This document shows, in pieces, positions 1-11,287 of a stretch of 64,000 nucleotides of DNA. This DNA is from Zonotrichia leucophrys gambelii (Eukaryota; Chordata; Aves; Passeriformes; Passerellidae), in NCBI RefSeq assembly GCF_028769735.1, contig NC_088187.1, positions 10,829,532-10,893,531 of the forward strand, in the 5' to 3' direction. Both the position numbers and the translations under genes were made by a program. Within the stretch, counting starts at the first letter, position 1, and each line of letters opens with the position of its first letter. The notes under the pieces were generated by a model. That model was not told the origin of the DNA. It was given only the letters and a program-made list of their open reading frames with translations, and did not search any database.

Positions 1-870
1 TCCCAAATAGCAACCAAACAATCTCCAAATCCCAAACAGTCTCCAAATCCTAAATGGCAACCAAACAACTCCAATCCAAAAGTCCAAATCCAAATACATC
101 CAAACAACCTCCAAACCCCGTCTCCAAATCCTAAATAGCATCCAAACAACCTCCAAATCCCAAACAGTCTCCAAATCCCAAATAGCATCCAAACAACCTC
201 CAAATCCCAAACAGTCTCCAACCCCCAAACACCCTCCTAACCCCAAAAGACCCCCCCAAACCCCAAACAGCCTCAAATCCCAAAGAGATTCCCAACCCCA
301 AAGAGCCTCCAAATCCCAAACAACCTCCAAGCCTCAAACAGCCTCCAACCCCACTCCAAACCCCAAACAGCCTCTAAACCCCAAACAGTCTTCAAACCCC
401 AAAGAACCTCCAAACCCCAAAGATCTTCCCAACCTCAGAGTCTCAAACCCCAAACAGCCTTCAAACAACCTCCAGACCCCAAAGCAGCCTCCAATCCCAA
501 AACAGCCTCCCAACCCCAAAACAGTGTCCTAACCCTAAATAGCGTCAAACCCCAAAGAGCCTCCAAATCTCAAAATGGGCCCCCAACTCCAAACTGCCTC
601 CCAAACCCAAAACACCCTCCAAACCCCACTCCAAACCCCAAAACACCTCCAAACCCCAAAGCACCCTCCAAACCCCCAATAACCTCAAACTCCAAACCCC
701 AAACAGCCTCCAAATCTCAAACAATCTGAAACTCCAAACACCCTCCAGACCCCAAAACACCCTGCAATCCCCAGACACCTCCAAACCCCAAACACCCTCC
801 AATCCCCAAAATACCTTCCAAACCCCAAACACCCTCCAATCGCCCCTGCAAACCCCAAACCCCCTCCACC
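1..870. repeat. A/C-rich minisatellite, cut by window start
   Basis: Degenerate tandem copies of words such as CAAACCCCAAACAGCCTCC and CTCCAAATCCCAAACAG, with a drifting period near 20 bases. The + strand is almost only A and C, with a scattering of T and very few G. The left end lies outside the window. Open frames on the minus strand here are Gly/Leu/Phe-rich translations of the repeat and are not genes. Confidence 0.93.
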
Positions 871-1944
871 CTTCACCCCAGGGCACAGCCCAGGTCACCC
901 CGAGTCCCGTGCCAGCGTGGAGTTGACTTTGGATCAATTCCATTTTTCTCCAGTATTTTCTTCCCCCTCCACGACCCCGTGGCACCTGCATTAGCAGGAT
1001 TGACAGTGCCAGATGGGTTGGAGGTGCTGTGCCTAAAAAAACAAGGAAGGGAATAATGGGATCGAGCCAAAAGGTTCATTTGGGGGAATGGAGCTGGGAA
1101 TTGCTGGGCAGGTTTGGGTCGGTTCCATGGAGCAGCAGAGCTGGAGGTTCTGGGACAGGGAAAAGCAGAACCCCAGGAGTGGGGACAGCCCAGATTGTGG
1201 GAATGGCTCTGTCCCTAACCCAGAGCTCACACAAAGTGTTGGAATTTCAATAGGGCAGAACCCCTGGTGATGCCTCAGGTTTGGCTTTTCTATGTTTCAG
1301 GTTCTGCTTTAGTGAGTGGGGCTGGGCTCACACCAGGGGATGCTGAGCTCTGTGCACAGAGCAGGGAGACAAAACAATTCCTGCTCCAGCTGGGCACCAA
1401 GGACAAATGATCCAAATCTCAGCCCAGGAGCACAAACCCCGTGGGCTGGAGAGAGAAAAACAAGCAGGGTGGGACTGGATGGGCTAAAGCTGGAATGGGA
1501 CAATGAACTGCAAGGTGCAAATGGAGCAGAGCTGATCCCAGGGAGAGACCCCGTGCCCGGCCGTGCATTTTGGGGCCATTTTGGTTCATCTTGGGTTCAT
1601 TTTGGGACCATTTTGGTTCATCTTGGGTGCAGCCCTGGCTGGGCTCTGGTGCTGCCCAAGGTGGATCCATGGAGGAGATGCTTTGAATAAATCCCAGCTT
1701 TATTCTGTAACTCTGCCCAGCCTCTGCTCCAGCTCAGCCTTCCCAAGGCATCCCTGGAATCAAAGTTCCCACTGAAGGGGCTGCTTTTCCAAATTATCCT
1801 TTGCTTTTCCAAAATATCCCATTGCAGGTGGGTTTGGTGGGATCTGCGTCAAGGCTGGGGACTGGGAACTTTTCCTCAACACCAACCAAGAGAAAAAATC
1901 TCCTGTGGTGCCCAAAAATATCCATGAAGGATTTTGTACATGGA
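871..1944. other. single-copy spacer, no gene seen
   Basis: Non-repetitive DNA apart from two copies of a roughly 36-base word (TTTTGGTTCATCTTGGG) at about 1568-1632. Short open frames on both strands overlap one another and show no recognisable domain. No CpG island is visible. Confidence 0.6.
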
Positions 1945-2039
1945 GAAGGGAAGGGGAAGGGGAAGGGGAAGGGGAAGGGGAAGGGGAAGGGGAAGGGGAA
2001 GGGGAAGGGGAAGGGGAAGGGGAAGGGGAAGGGGAAGGG
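1945..2039. repeat. (GGGGAA)n hexamer microsatellite
   Basis: About fifteen uninterrupted copies of AAGGGG. It is pure purine on the + strand, with a GGGG run every six bases, so it fits the rule for G-quadruplex formation and for triplex-forming homopurine DNA. It is open in all three forward frames (Gly-Lys, Glu-Gly and Arg-Gly dipeptides), which explains the overlapping open frames around it. Confidence 0.98.
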
Positions 2040-2640
2040 ACCCGGACAGGTCAGAGCTGCAGAGCTCAGCCTCTCTCAGAACAGCCCAAAATACCCAAAA
2101 CTCTTTTCCAGCCCAGCAGGGAAATATTTGGGATTTGTGGGGAGCTCCCCAGGTTTAACCCCACAATAACCAGTAGATTTTGTGGAAGTGAATGTTTCCC
2201 TTCTCCTATTGGAGCCGTTCACCTCCAGGACAGCATTTTTAGCCTGGGCTGATAAAACCCTTCCCAAGTCTTCCCCCCAAGAAGGATCCAAACCCAAACT
2301 CCTCCTCTCCTCCCCTCCCTTCCAGCTGGCAGCGTTCAGCCCCGAAAAAGACAGGAGATGGAGTGGAAAAAAAAAAATTAAAAAAAATCCCTGCAGATTC
2401 TCATCTTCCTCCTGTCGTCTCCTCGAGTCATTGTTTGGCAGGACGAGAATTTCAGCTCCGGCTGTGCCGGGGAGCAGGATTAGACAGGTCAGCGCCGATC
2501 GGGTTTCACGTTTTACCTTTTTAACTCCCCGGCTCTGCACGTAGGCTGGGAACGAGCTGGCAGCGCCGGGAGCGGGCGGGGGACAGGCAGGGGACAACCA
2601 GGGCAGGGATGGCACCTGGGGATTCCTTTCCCAGATTCAT
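2040..2640. other. single-copy spacer with a CpG-containing patch
   Basis: Unique sequence with scattered CpG at about 2440-2590. A 179-codon minus-strand open frame (2076-2615) covers most of it. Its translation has no domain, repeat or signal that I recognise and no splice or promoter context, so I do not call it a gene. Confidence 0.55.
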
Positions 2641-3566
2641 TCATTTATATATATATTTATATATTTATATATTTATATATTTATATATTTATATATTTAT
2701 ATATTTATATATTTATATATTCACATATTTATATATTTAGCCAGCATTATTCCTAACTCCAATTGATCCCTATTATGACCAATATTCACCTTGGAGTACA
2801 ACAAAGTCTACAACACACTCCTATCACTGAACTTAATATAATTGCATCATAATAATGATAATAATTCCATTATTTCTCTGTGGCCAGCACTATTTATATA
2901 TTTATATATTTATATATTTATATATTTATATATTTATATATTTATATATTTATATATTTTTATATTCATATATTCATATATTTATATGTTATATATTTAT
3001 TTATATTATATATATATATTTATATATATATTTATATATATATATATATATATAATCATATATTTTTTATATATTTATATATTTAGCCAGCATTATTCCT
3101 ACTCCAATTGATCCCTATTATGACCAATATTCACCTTGGAGTACAACAAAGTCTTTTCTTCCCCATGACACACTCCTATCCCTGAACTTAATATAATTAC
3201 GTCATAATAATGATAATAATTCCACTATTTCTCTGTGGCCAGCACTATTTATATATTTATATATTTATATATTTATATATTTATATATTTATATATTTAT
3301 ATATTTATATATTTATTTTTATATTTAGATATTTATATATTTTTATATTCATATATTAATATATTTATATGTTTATATATTATTTATATATCATATATAT
3401 ATATAATATCATATATTTTTATATATTCATATATTTATATATTTATATATTCACATATTTATATATTTATTTTTATATTTAGGTATTTATATATTTATAT
3501 GTTTATATATTGTTTATATATCATATATATATATAATATCATATATTTTTATATATTTATATATTT
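2641..3566. repeat. three (TATATTTA)n arrays with a duplicated spacer
   Basis: Three arrays of the octamer TATATTTA lie at about 2643-2738, 2888-3084 and 3243-3566. Each is followed by the same roughly 150-base non-repetitive segment, starting AGCCAGCATTATTCC at 2739, 3085 and 3567. The whole is therefore a higher-order tandem repeat (periods 346 and 482) in which the AT arrays have changed length independently. The Tyr/Ile-rich open frames are translations of the octamer. Confidence 0.95.
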
Positions 3567-3715
3567 AGCCAGCATTATTCCTGCTCCAATTGACTCCTAA
3601 CATGATCAATATTCACCTTGGAGCATAACAAGGTATTTTCTTCCCTATGGGACACTCACACTACTGAATTCATTACAATTACATCATTACAATTTATTCC
3701 AATTAGCCTCCCAAC
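2739..3715. repeat. three diverged copies of a ~150-bp spacer
   Basis: Copies at 2739-2887, 3085-3240 and 3567-3715 share AGCCAGCATTATTCC, ATTCACCTTGGAG and a TATAATT-type tail. Copies 1 and 2 are very alike; copy 3 is more diverged (for example TGACTCCTAACATGATC replaces TGATCCCTATTATGACC). Copies 1 and 2 end with CTCTGTGGCCAGCACTATTT, which leads into the next AT array; copy 3 runs into unique DNA. Confidence 0.9.
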
Positions 3716-3988
3716 ACCAGGAGCATGAGGAGATGGAATGACTTTCCCAGATTTTTCTCAAGCCAAGCTCCTTTTCCAGAGCAGTGCCCCAATCAGTGAC
3801 CCATTCTTCCTCCCTTAACGCCTCAAACCACAGGGCAAAAATCATTAATTGCCAGATCAATTATTTAACCAGCCTGGCTTCTTTCCCTCCTTCACATTTA
3901 TTCACCTCCTTGTGCCAAGGTTTGGGTGCCCAGGTGTTCTCAGGACACCTGAAATCACCCACGGGGCATCAGTGGGACCTGGAGGGAA
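3716..3988. other. short single-copy spacer
   Basis: Unique sequence between the TATATTTA arrays and the following 41-bp array. Nothing recognisable. Confidence 0.6.
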
Positions 3989-4994
3989 ATTCTCACCCCT
4001 TTTAGAGCTGGATCCTGCATCCAGAATGAATTCTCACCCCTTTTAGAGCTGGATCCTGCATCCAGAATGAATTCTCACCTCATTTTCAGCAGGATCCTGC
4101 ATCCAGAATGAATTCTCACCTCATTTTCAGCAGGATCCTGCATCCAGAATGAATTCTCACCTCATTTTCAGCAGGATCCTGCATCCAGAATGAATTCTCA
4201 CCTCGTTTTCAGCAGGATCCTGCATCCAGCCCCAATTCTTGTCCCATTTACAGGTGAATCCTGCATCCAGAAAAAATCCTACATCCAACCCCAATTCTCA
4301 CCCCATTTACACCTGAATCCTGCATTCAGCCCAAATCCTGCATCCAGCCTAAATCCTGCCTCCAGCCCCAATTCTTATCCCATTTTCAGCTGAATCCTGC
4401 ATCCAGCCCCAATTCTTGTCCCATTTACAGGTGAATCCTGCGTCCAGAACAAATCCTACATCCAGCCCGAATTCTCACTCCATTATCAGCTGAATCCTGC
4501 AACCACCCCAAATTTTTGCCCCATTTTCAGCTGAATCCTGCATCCAACCCCAATTCTCACCCCATTTACACCTGAGTCCTGCATTCAGCCCAAATCCTGC
4601 ATCCAGCCCCAATTCTTATCCCCTTTTACAGCCCAAATCCTGCATTCAGCCCAAATCCTGCATCCAGCCCCAATTCTTATCCCCTTTTACAGCCCAAATC
4701 CTGCATTCAGCCCAAATCCTGCATCCAGCCCCAATTCTTATCCCCTTTTACAGCCCAAATCCTGCATCCAGCCCAAATCCTGCATTCAGCCCCAAATTCT
4801 TATCCCATTTTCAGCTGAATCCTGCATCCAGAACAAATCCTACATCCAGCCCCAATTCTCACTCCATTTACACCTGAATCCTGCATTCAGCCCAAATCCT
4901 GCACACAGCCCCAGTTCTCACCTCATTTTCAACTGAATCCTGAATTCAGCCCAAATTCTTATCCCATTTTCGGCTGAATCCTCCAGCCCGACTT
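3989..4994. repeat. 41-bp minisatellite, decaying rightward
   Basis: The left part is made of regular 41-base units with the words GGATCCTGCATCCAGAATG and AATTCTCACC. From about 4220 the unit becomes irregular, alternating CCTGCATCCAGCCCAAAT with CAATTCTTATCCC. At 4625-4770 there is an embedded roughly 60-base sub-array of TTTTACAGCCCAAATCCTGC. This gradient suggests recent expansion on the left and older copies on the right. Confidence 0.95.
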
Positions 4995-5043
4995 GAATTC
5001 TTGTGCTGCACCCGCATCCACCCAGAGCATTTCAGGGCCTCCA

Positions 5044-5212
5044 AAAACTCCTGGGCTCAGACACAAACCCCAACATCCCAAAGTCCAAATTTCCAGGACA
5101 ATTCTATCCTGGAAATTCCCAAGATCCACCTCAAGCAAAATCCCCAAGAGGGAAATTCAATAATTCTGTTTTCCCAGCTGTGCCCCAGCTCAGCCTGCCT
5201 ACAAATCCAAGC
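5044..5212. repeat. outlying copy of the 8.4-10.1 kb repeat unit
   Basis: This stretch carries, in the same order, the landmarks of the array at 8388-10115: CTGGGCTCAGACACAAA, CCCAACATCCCA, TTTCCAGGACAA, CACCTCAAGC, CAATAATTCTGTTTTCC and CAGCTCAGCCTGC. It is a single diverged copy lying about 3.2 kb upstream, with four other arrays in between. It may be the founder or a displaced copy. Confidence 0.85.
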
Positions 5213-5571
5213 GGAAACTTCTCCATGAGCTGAGCACAGATTTCCTCATTCCCACCACTCCAATGCCTCCCAAAACCACAAAAAAAATGGGAAAATCTCA
5301 GAGTTGTGAGGAAGGATGAGAAAAATTGGGTTGTCCCTGTCCCCCATCTGCTCCTGGAGCGCTCCAGACATTTCAACACATCCCAAAATGATCCAGAACC
5401 TCGTGGTTGATGAAGTTCCTGACATCAAGATAAGGCCAATCCTCCTCCCAGGGTAATTACAAGCCCATCACTCCCCAGTTAATTACACCCAGCTAAAGAT
5501 GTTATTAGGTGGAGATGGAAAAATCTCCGAGGCACTGGGAACAAATCCGGCTGCCCTGAGCTGGCTGAGAG
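5213..5571. other. single-copy spacer with TAATTA words
   Basis: Unique DNA. Around 5453-5510 it holds GGTAATTACAAG, GTTAATTACACC and GTTATTAGG, which resemble homeodomain binding words. There is no coding signal. Confidence 0.5.
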
Positions 5572-6275
5572 GGAAATATTCCCAGGGAAAAGTGGGAATT
5601 CTCCTTTGAACCAAAATATTCCCAAAGAAAAGGTGGGAATAAAGCATTTAAGCAAAATATTCCCAAAGAAAAGGTGGGGATTTTCTTCGAACCAAAATAT
5701 TCCCAAAGAAAAAGTGGGAATAAAGCATTTAAGCAAAATATTCCCAGGGAAAAGTGGGAATTCTCCTTTTAAGCAAAATAATCTCAGGGAAAAGGTGGGA
5801 ATTGTCCTTTTAACCAAAATATTCCCAGGGAAAAGGTGGGAATTCTCCTTTTAATCAATTCTCCTTTTAACCAAAATATTCCCAGGGAAAAGGTGAGGAT
5901 TCACCTTTCAAACAAAATATTCCCAAAGAAAAGGTGGGAAAATATTCCCAGGGAAAAGATAGGAATTTTCCCTTTTAACCAAAATATTCCCAGGGAAAAG
6001 GTGGGAATTCTCCTTTTAAGCAAAATATTCCCAAGGAAAAGATGGGAATTCACCTTTTAACCAAGATATTCCCAGAGAAAAGGTGGGAATTCACATTTTA
6101 ACCAAAATATTCCCAAGGAAAAGGTGGGAATTTGCCTTTTAACCAAAATATTCCCAGAGAAAAGGTGGGAATTCACATTTTAACCAAAATATTCCCGGGG
6201 AAAAGGTGGGAATTTGCCTTTTAACTGAAATATTCCCAGGGGAAAGGTGGGAATTCACATTTTGACCAAAATTCT
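5572..6275. repeat. 41-bp minisatellite
   Basis: Tandem units of about 41 bases combining CCAAAATATTCCC, GGGAAAAGGTGGGAATT and CTCCTTTTAA. The Asn-Ile-Pro and Lys-Val-Gly patterns of the open frames here come from the unit. The right end passes abruptly, within one unit, into a different array at about 6270. Confidence 0.96.
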
Positions 6276-6935
6276 CCCTTGAAAATCCTGTCCATGGAGA
6301 AATTCCTCCCTTGAAAATCCTTTCCAAGGAGAAATTTCTCCCTTTATAATCTTTTCCATGGAGAAATTCCTCCCTCGAAAATCTTTTCCATGGAGAAATT
6401 CCTCCTTTCCATGGAGAAATTTCTCCCTTTAAAATCCCTTTTATAGAGAAATTCCTTCCTTGAAAATCCTGTCCATGGAGAAATTTCTCCCTTTAAAATC
6501 TTTTCCATGGAGAAATTCCTCCTTTCCATGGAGAAATTTCTCCTTTTAAAATCCTTTTTATAGAGAAATTCCTTCCTTGAAAATCCTTTCCATGGACAAA
6601 TCCCTCCCTTTAAAATCCTGTCCATGGAGAAATTCCTCCCTTGAAAATCCTTTCCACGGAGAAATTTCTCCCTTTAAAATCTTTCCCATGGAGAAATTCC
6701 TCCCTCGAAAATCTTTTCCATGGAGAAATTCCTCCTTTCCATGGAGAAATTTCTCCCTTTAAAATCCTTTTTATAGAGAAATTCCTTCCTTGAAAATCCT
6801 GTCCATGGAGAAATTTCTCCCTTTAAAATCTTTTCCATGGAGAAATTCCTCCTTTCCATGGAGAAATTTCTCCCTTTAAAATCCTTTCCATGGAGAAATT
6901 TTCCATTTAAAATCCTTCTTGGAGAAATTCCTCCC
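6276..6935. repeat. ~32-bp minisatellite with higher-order structure
   Basis: Units built from CCATGGAGAAATTCCTCC and CCTTTAAAATCC. Variants with TTTATAGAGAAATTCCTTCC recur at fixed spacing, so blocks of about 120 bases are themselves repeated (for example near 6410-6530 and 6740-6860). Minus-strand open frames up to 115 codons are repeat translations. Confidence 0.94.
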
Positions 6936-7380
6936 CACATCCAACCCGAACCTGCCTGGGATAGTTCGAGGCTCATAAACCACGCTGATAAACCACGACA
7001 GACAAACATCCATCCCCGCACAAACCCTAAAACTCAAGGAGATTTTTAGGATGTGCACCCCACAAAGATCACTCCCCCGCTCATCCCCGCGTTGTTTGGA
7101 GCTGCTAATTTTGGAAAAGGAGCGGGAGGAAGCTCCGGCAAGGCGCGACCATGCCTGGATGCCAAAGAGATGGGTGATGAGCGGGACAGGCCGGGGCAAA
7201 CCCCAGCGAGCGCATTTCCGAGCTCAGAGCCTCGGGGCTGGGACAGGTAACAACAGCCAGCGTGGGGGAAAAAAAAAATCCCAATTATAACAAGAAACTG
7301 TCGGAGAAAACACTTGGGAAAAAGCGACGGGGGTGGGGAAGGAGCTGGGAGATGGGAGCGGGCTGTTCCTGGAGAGCCAG
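6936..7380. other. single-copy spacer, moderately CpG-rich
   Basis: Unique sequence with a cluster of CpG at about 7075-7240 (CCCCGCGTTG, GGCGCGACC, CAGCGAGCGC). Too short and sparse to call a CpG island with confidence. No exon recognised. Confidence 0.5.
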
Positions 7381-8045
7381 CGCCAGGAATGGCCCAGAAT
7401 GTCAGGATTTCACCCCAGGAATGGCCCAGAATGTCAGGATTTCACCCCAGGAATGGTCCAGAATGTCAGGATTTCACCCCAGCACCAGGAATGGCCCAGA
7501 ATGCCAGGATTTCACCCCAGCACCAGGAATGGCCCAGAATGTCAGGATTTCACCCCAGGATGGACCCCAGCACCAGGAATGGCCCAGAATGTCAGGATTT
7601 CACCCCAGGAATGGCCCAGAATGTCAGGATTTCACCCCAGGATGGAGCTCAGCACCAGGAATGGCCCAGAATGTCAGGATTTCACCCCAGGAATGGCCCA
7701 GAATGTCAGGATTTCACCCCAGGAATGGCCCAGAATGTCAGGATTTCACCCCAGCACCAGGAATGGCCCAGAATGTCAGGATTTCACCCCAGGAATGGCC
7801 CAGAATGTCAGGATTTCACCCCAGGATTTCACCCCAGCACCAGGAATGGCCCAGAATGTCAGGATTTCACCCCAGAATGGACCCCAGCACCAGGAATGGC
7901 CCAGAATGTCAGGATTTCACCCCAGGAATGGCCCAGAATGTCAGGATTTCACCCCAGGATGGACCCCAGCACCAGGAATGGCCCAGAATGCCAGGATTTC
8001 ACCCCAGGAATGGCCCAGAATGTCAGGATTTCACCCCAGGATGGA
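7381..8045. repeat. 32-bp minisatellite, stop-free in all three forward frames
   Basis: Units of 32 bases, AATGGCCCAGAATG then TCAGGATTTCACCCCAGG, with an optional extra block such as ATGGACCCCAGCACCAGG. As 32 is not a multiple of three and the unit contains no forward stop, every forward frame stays open across about 650 bases. This produces nested open frames of 261, 356 and 605 codons that run into flanking DNA. These are repeat artefacts. Confidence 0.97.
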
Positions 8046-8387
8046 GCCCAGAGCTGCTTTTCCAGGAATTCCTGTGTGGATCAGCCCCATGGGCAGTGAC
8101 AGCAGGGATTTCAGGGAGCTGCTCCCACTCAAGGCTCCAAGGGATGGAGAATTCCCTCTGTCCCTCTTCAGGGTGTTTAAAATCCAAATTAACCCCCCAG
8201 GTTTCCCTTCCCAGTGGGGATTTGGCTGGAAAGGGGCATCACCCAGCCCTGTGGCAGCCCTGGCAGTGGGGTTGGTGCCCAATTCAAGGCTCAGCTCCAG
8301 CCAGGAGCCGCTGCCAGGCTGTGGCTTGGTGAGGAATTCACCCCTTTCCACAATTCCTGCTGGAAACCAGAGCAGCACGAGTCTCCG
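8046..8387. other. single-copy spacer
   Basis: Unique sequence between two arrays. It is crossed by read-through open frames from the 32-bp array but shows no domain or splice pattern. Confidence 0.55.
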
Positions 8388-10115
8388 TAAAATCCTGGGC
8401 TCAGACATAAAACCCCAACATCCCAATGGCCAAGATTTCCCAGCTCAAACCACCAGGAAAACTCTAAATGATCCCCAAGAGGAAAAGTCAATAATTCTGT
8501 TTTCCAAGGTGTGCCCCATCTCCCAGCTCAGAGATTCCCTGTGGGCACACAGGGAAGCTCAGACACAAATCCCAACATCCCAATGTCCAGTATTTCCCAG
8601 TTCAAACCACCAGGACAACTCCATATTATCACCTCAAGAAGAAAAGTCAATAATTCCGTTTTCCAAGCTGTGCCCATCTCCCAGCTCAGCCTGCAATGCC
8701 AGAGGTTCCCCATGGGCACACAGGGAAGCTCAGACACAAACCCCAATATTTCAATGTCCAAGATCTCCCAGTTCAAACCACCAGAATAACTCTAAATTAT
8801 CAACTCAAGCCAATTCTCAAGAGGAAAAGTCAATAATTCCGTTTTCCAAGGTGTGCCCCATCTCCCAGCTCAGAGGTTCCCTGTGGGCACACAGGGAAGC
8901 TCAGACACAAATCCCAACATCCCAATGTCCAAGATTCCCCAGTTCAAACACCAGGACAGCTCCAAATGATCACTTCAAGAAGAAAAGTCATAATTCCGTT
9001 TTCCAATCCCCAAGAGAAAAAGTCAATAATTCTGTTTCCCAAGCTGTGCCCATCTCCCAGCTCAGCCTGCAAATCCAGAGGTTCCCCATGGGCACACAGG
9101 GAAGCTCAGACACAAACACCAACATTTCAATGTCCAAACCACCAGGATAACTCTAAATGATCACCTCAAGCCAATCTTGAAGAGGAAAAGTCAATAATTC
9201 CGTTTTCCAAGGTGTGCCCCATGTCAGAGGTTCCCTGTGGGCACCCAGGGAAGCTCAGACAAAAATCCCAACATCTCAATGGCCAAGATTTCCCAGCTCA
9301 AACCACCAGGAAAACTCTAAATGATCCCCAAGAGGAAAAGTCAATAATTCTGTTTCCCAAGCTGTGCCCCATCTCCCAGCTCAGCCTGCAATGCCAGAGG
9401 TTCCCCATGGGCACACAGGGAAGGACAGACACAAATCCCAACATCCCAATGCCCAAGATTTCCCAGTTCAAACCACCAGGAAAGCTCAGACACAAATCCC
9501 AACATCTCAATGTCCAAGATTTCCCAGCTCAAACCACCAGGAAAACTCTAAATGATCCCCAAGAGGAAAAGTCAATAATTCTGTTTCCCAAGCTGTGCCC
9601 CATCTCCCAGCTCAGAGATTCCCTGTGGGCACCCAGGAAGATCGGACACAAATCCCAACATCCCAATGTCCAAGATTCCCCAGTTCAAACACCAGAACAA
9701 CTCCAAATTATCACCTCAAGAAGAAAAGTCAATAATTCTGTTTCCCAAGGTGTGCCCCATGTCCCAGCTCAGAGATTTCCTGTGGGCACACAGGGAAACT
9801 CAGACACAAATCCCAACATCCCAATGTCCAAGATTCCCAGTTCAAACACCAGAACAACTCCAAATGATCACCTCAAGAAGAAAAGTCAATAATTCTGTTT
9901 TCCAAGCTGTGCCCATCTCCCAGCTCAGCCTGCAATGCCGGAGTTCCCCATGGGCACACAGGGAAGTTCAGACACAAATCCCAACATCCCAATGCCCAAG
10001 ATCTCCCAGTTCAAACCACCAGGATAACTCTAAATGATCAACTCAAGAGAAAAAGTCAATAATTCTGTTTCCCAAGCTGTGCCCATCTCCCAGCTCAGCC
10101 TGCAAAGACAGGGAA
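8388..10115. repeat. long-unit (~150-200 bp) tandem array
   Basis: About ten copies of a unit with ordered landmarks CAGACACAAATCCCAAC, CAATGTCCAAGATT, CAAACCACCAGGA, AAAAGTCAATAATTC and CCATCTCCCAGCTCAG. Copies differ by block deletions: some lack the GCCTGCAATGCCAGAGG segment, and one near 9480 is shortened to under 60 bases. A related single copy lies at 5044-5212. Confidence 0.93.
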
Positions 10116-10349
10116 GGACAGGAGCGTCCGTGTGTCCGTCCATCAGCAGCTGGAGCTGTTGGGGACAGCAATTCCCGTCCCACCCAGAGCTCCCAGGGGC
10201 ATTTTCACCTTTAGGAACCCCCTGGCACCCAGAGCTGGAGGAACGAGCCAGGGGCACTCCTGGCTGCCTGTGGGATCTCAGCACCTCAGCACTGAGGTGT
10301 CACCGAGAGCACCCTTGGGGGGCTCGGGAGTCCTGGAATGTTCCAGAAG

Positions 10350-10877
10350 TGTCTGGTGGCTGGACTTTGATCCTACACAGGAGACGACACCTGTATGAGG
10401 ACAGGAGGGTTTCACCGGGGTGAATGGTGAAGGGATTGGTTAATTAGAGAGTGAAACACAGGGTTTAGGATTTCTGTACAGGGGGGTTTAGAGAAGTAAG
10501 ATGGAGGAATTGGGGCGTGTCCTGTCCTTCTTCTTCTGCTTCTTCTCCTCCATCTTCTGTGGATGGCGGCACTTTGGATTGGTCATTACTAAAGTGCACC
10601 GGGCAATAAGAATAAATGGTATTGGGGAAAAATGATAAATATTGTACACGTAACTTTGGGTACAAAGATAGGTGACCGCCCGGAGGGCAGCACAGTGTGC
10701 TCATGGCTGGCTGCTGAGCAGAGCTCTGTCGGGCTGAGAGAAAATCTTTTAGATAAACAATTAATAAACATAAAAACCGAAAGAAGAACTGAAGCCTCTT
10801 CTCGTCCTTTGATACGCGGGCTGCCCCAAGGCCACCCCGGGCCTTTCCAGGCCCTCCAAACAGCCGAAAACCGGACA
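10350..10877 (+). mobile_element. endogenous retrovirus LTR, probably solo
   Basis: Recognised from memory as a passerine ERV LTR. It starts TGTCTGG at 10350 and a CA end is placed at 10877. It shows an inverted CCAAT box (ATTGG, 10578-10582), a GTACAAAGATA TATA-like stretch, a polyadenylation signal AATAAA (10763-10768), and the tail GAAGCCTCTTCTCGTCC. No internal retroviral genes flank it. No matching target-site duplication is obvious, so the exact ends are uncertain. Confidence 0.75.
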
Positions 10878-11287
10878 GCTGCCCATGGAAACCTCTGGCT
10901 TTGCACCAAATTCAGAACTGAAACCATTCCCTGCCCCTCCATGGGAGGCCAATCATTATTTACTCAGGGTTCTGTTAAATAAAGAGAGCGGAAAAAAAAA
11001 ATAAAATGAAAGCAGGGTTTTAGGACAAGAAGAGCTGCTTATCGTTTCCTCCAATCTAGGGCTGGGTTTTGGAGAGTCACTCGCCTGCAGGTGACTGACA
11101 GCCGGGCTTGTGATGAAATCCTGGCTGCAAAAACAGCTCAAAAAGGCTCCACAGAGCCAACGAATTCCAGCGGCTGAGCTGGCACTGCCACACCAACGCT
11201 GCTGCTGGAGGCAGCTGGGCAAAGCCAGGGTGGGGAGCTGATTTCATGGCTGGCCTCCAAAATCCTGCCTCTGTGCAACGGCAAAAA
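10878..11287. other. single-copy spacer
   Basis: Unique sequence with a 10-base A run and TTTATTTACTC-like AT stretches near 10955-11010. No gene or repeat recognised. Confidence 0.5.

Noticed and set aside
2076..2615. 179-codon minus-strand open frame in unique DNA
   Set aside because: It is one of the longer frames outside repeats, but the translation is unrecognised, and there is no promoter, splice or conservation evidence. Long chance frames are expected in stop-poor GC-rich DNA.
7262..9150. Nested forward open frames of 261, 356 and 605 codons
   Set aside because: They are open only because the 32-bp unit lacks stops, three frames are open together, and the translation is a repeat with no known domain.
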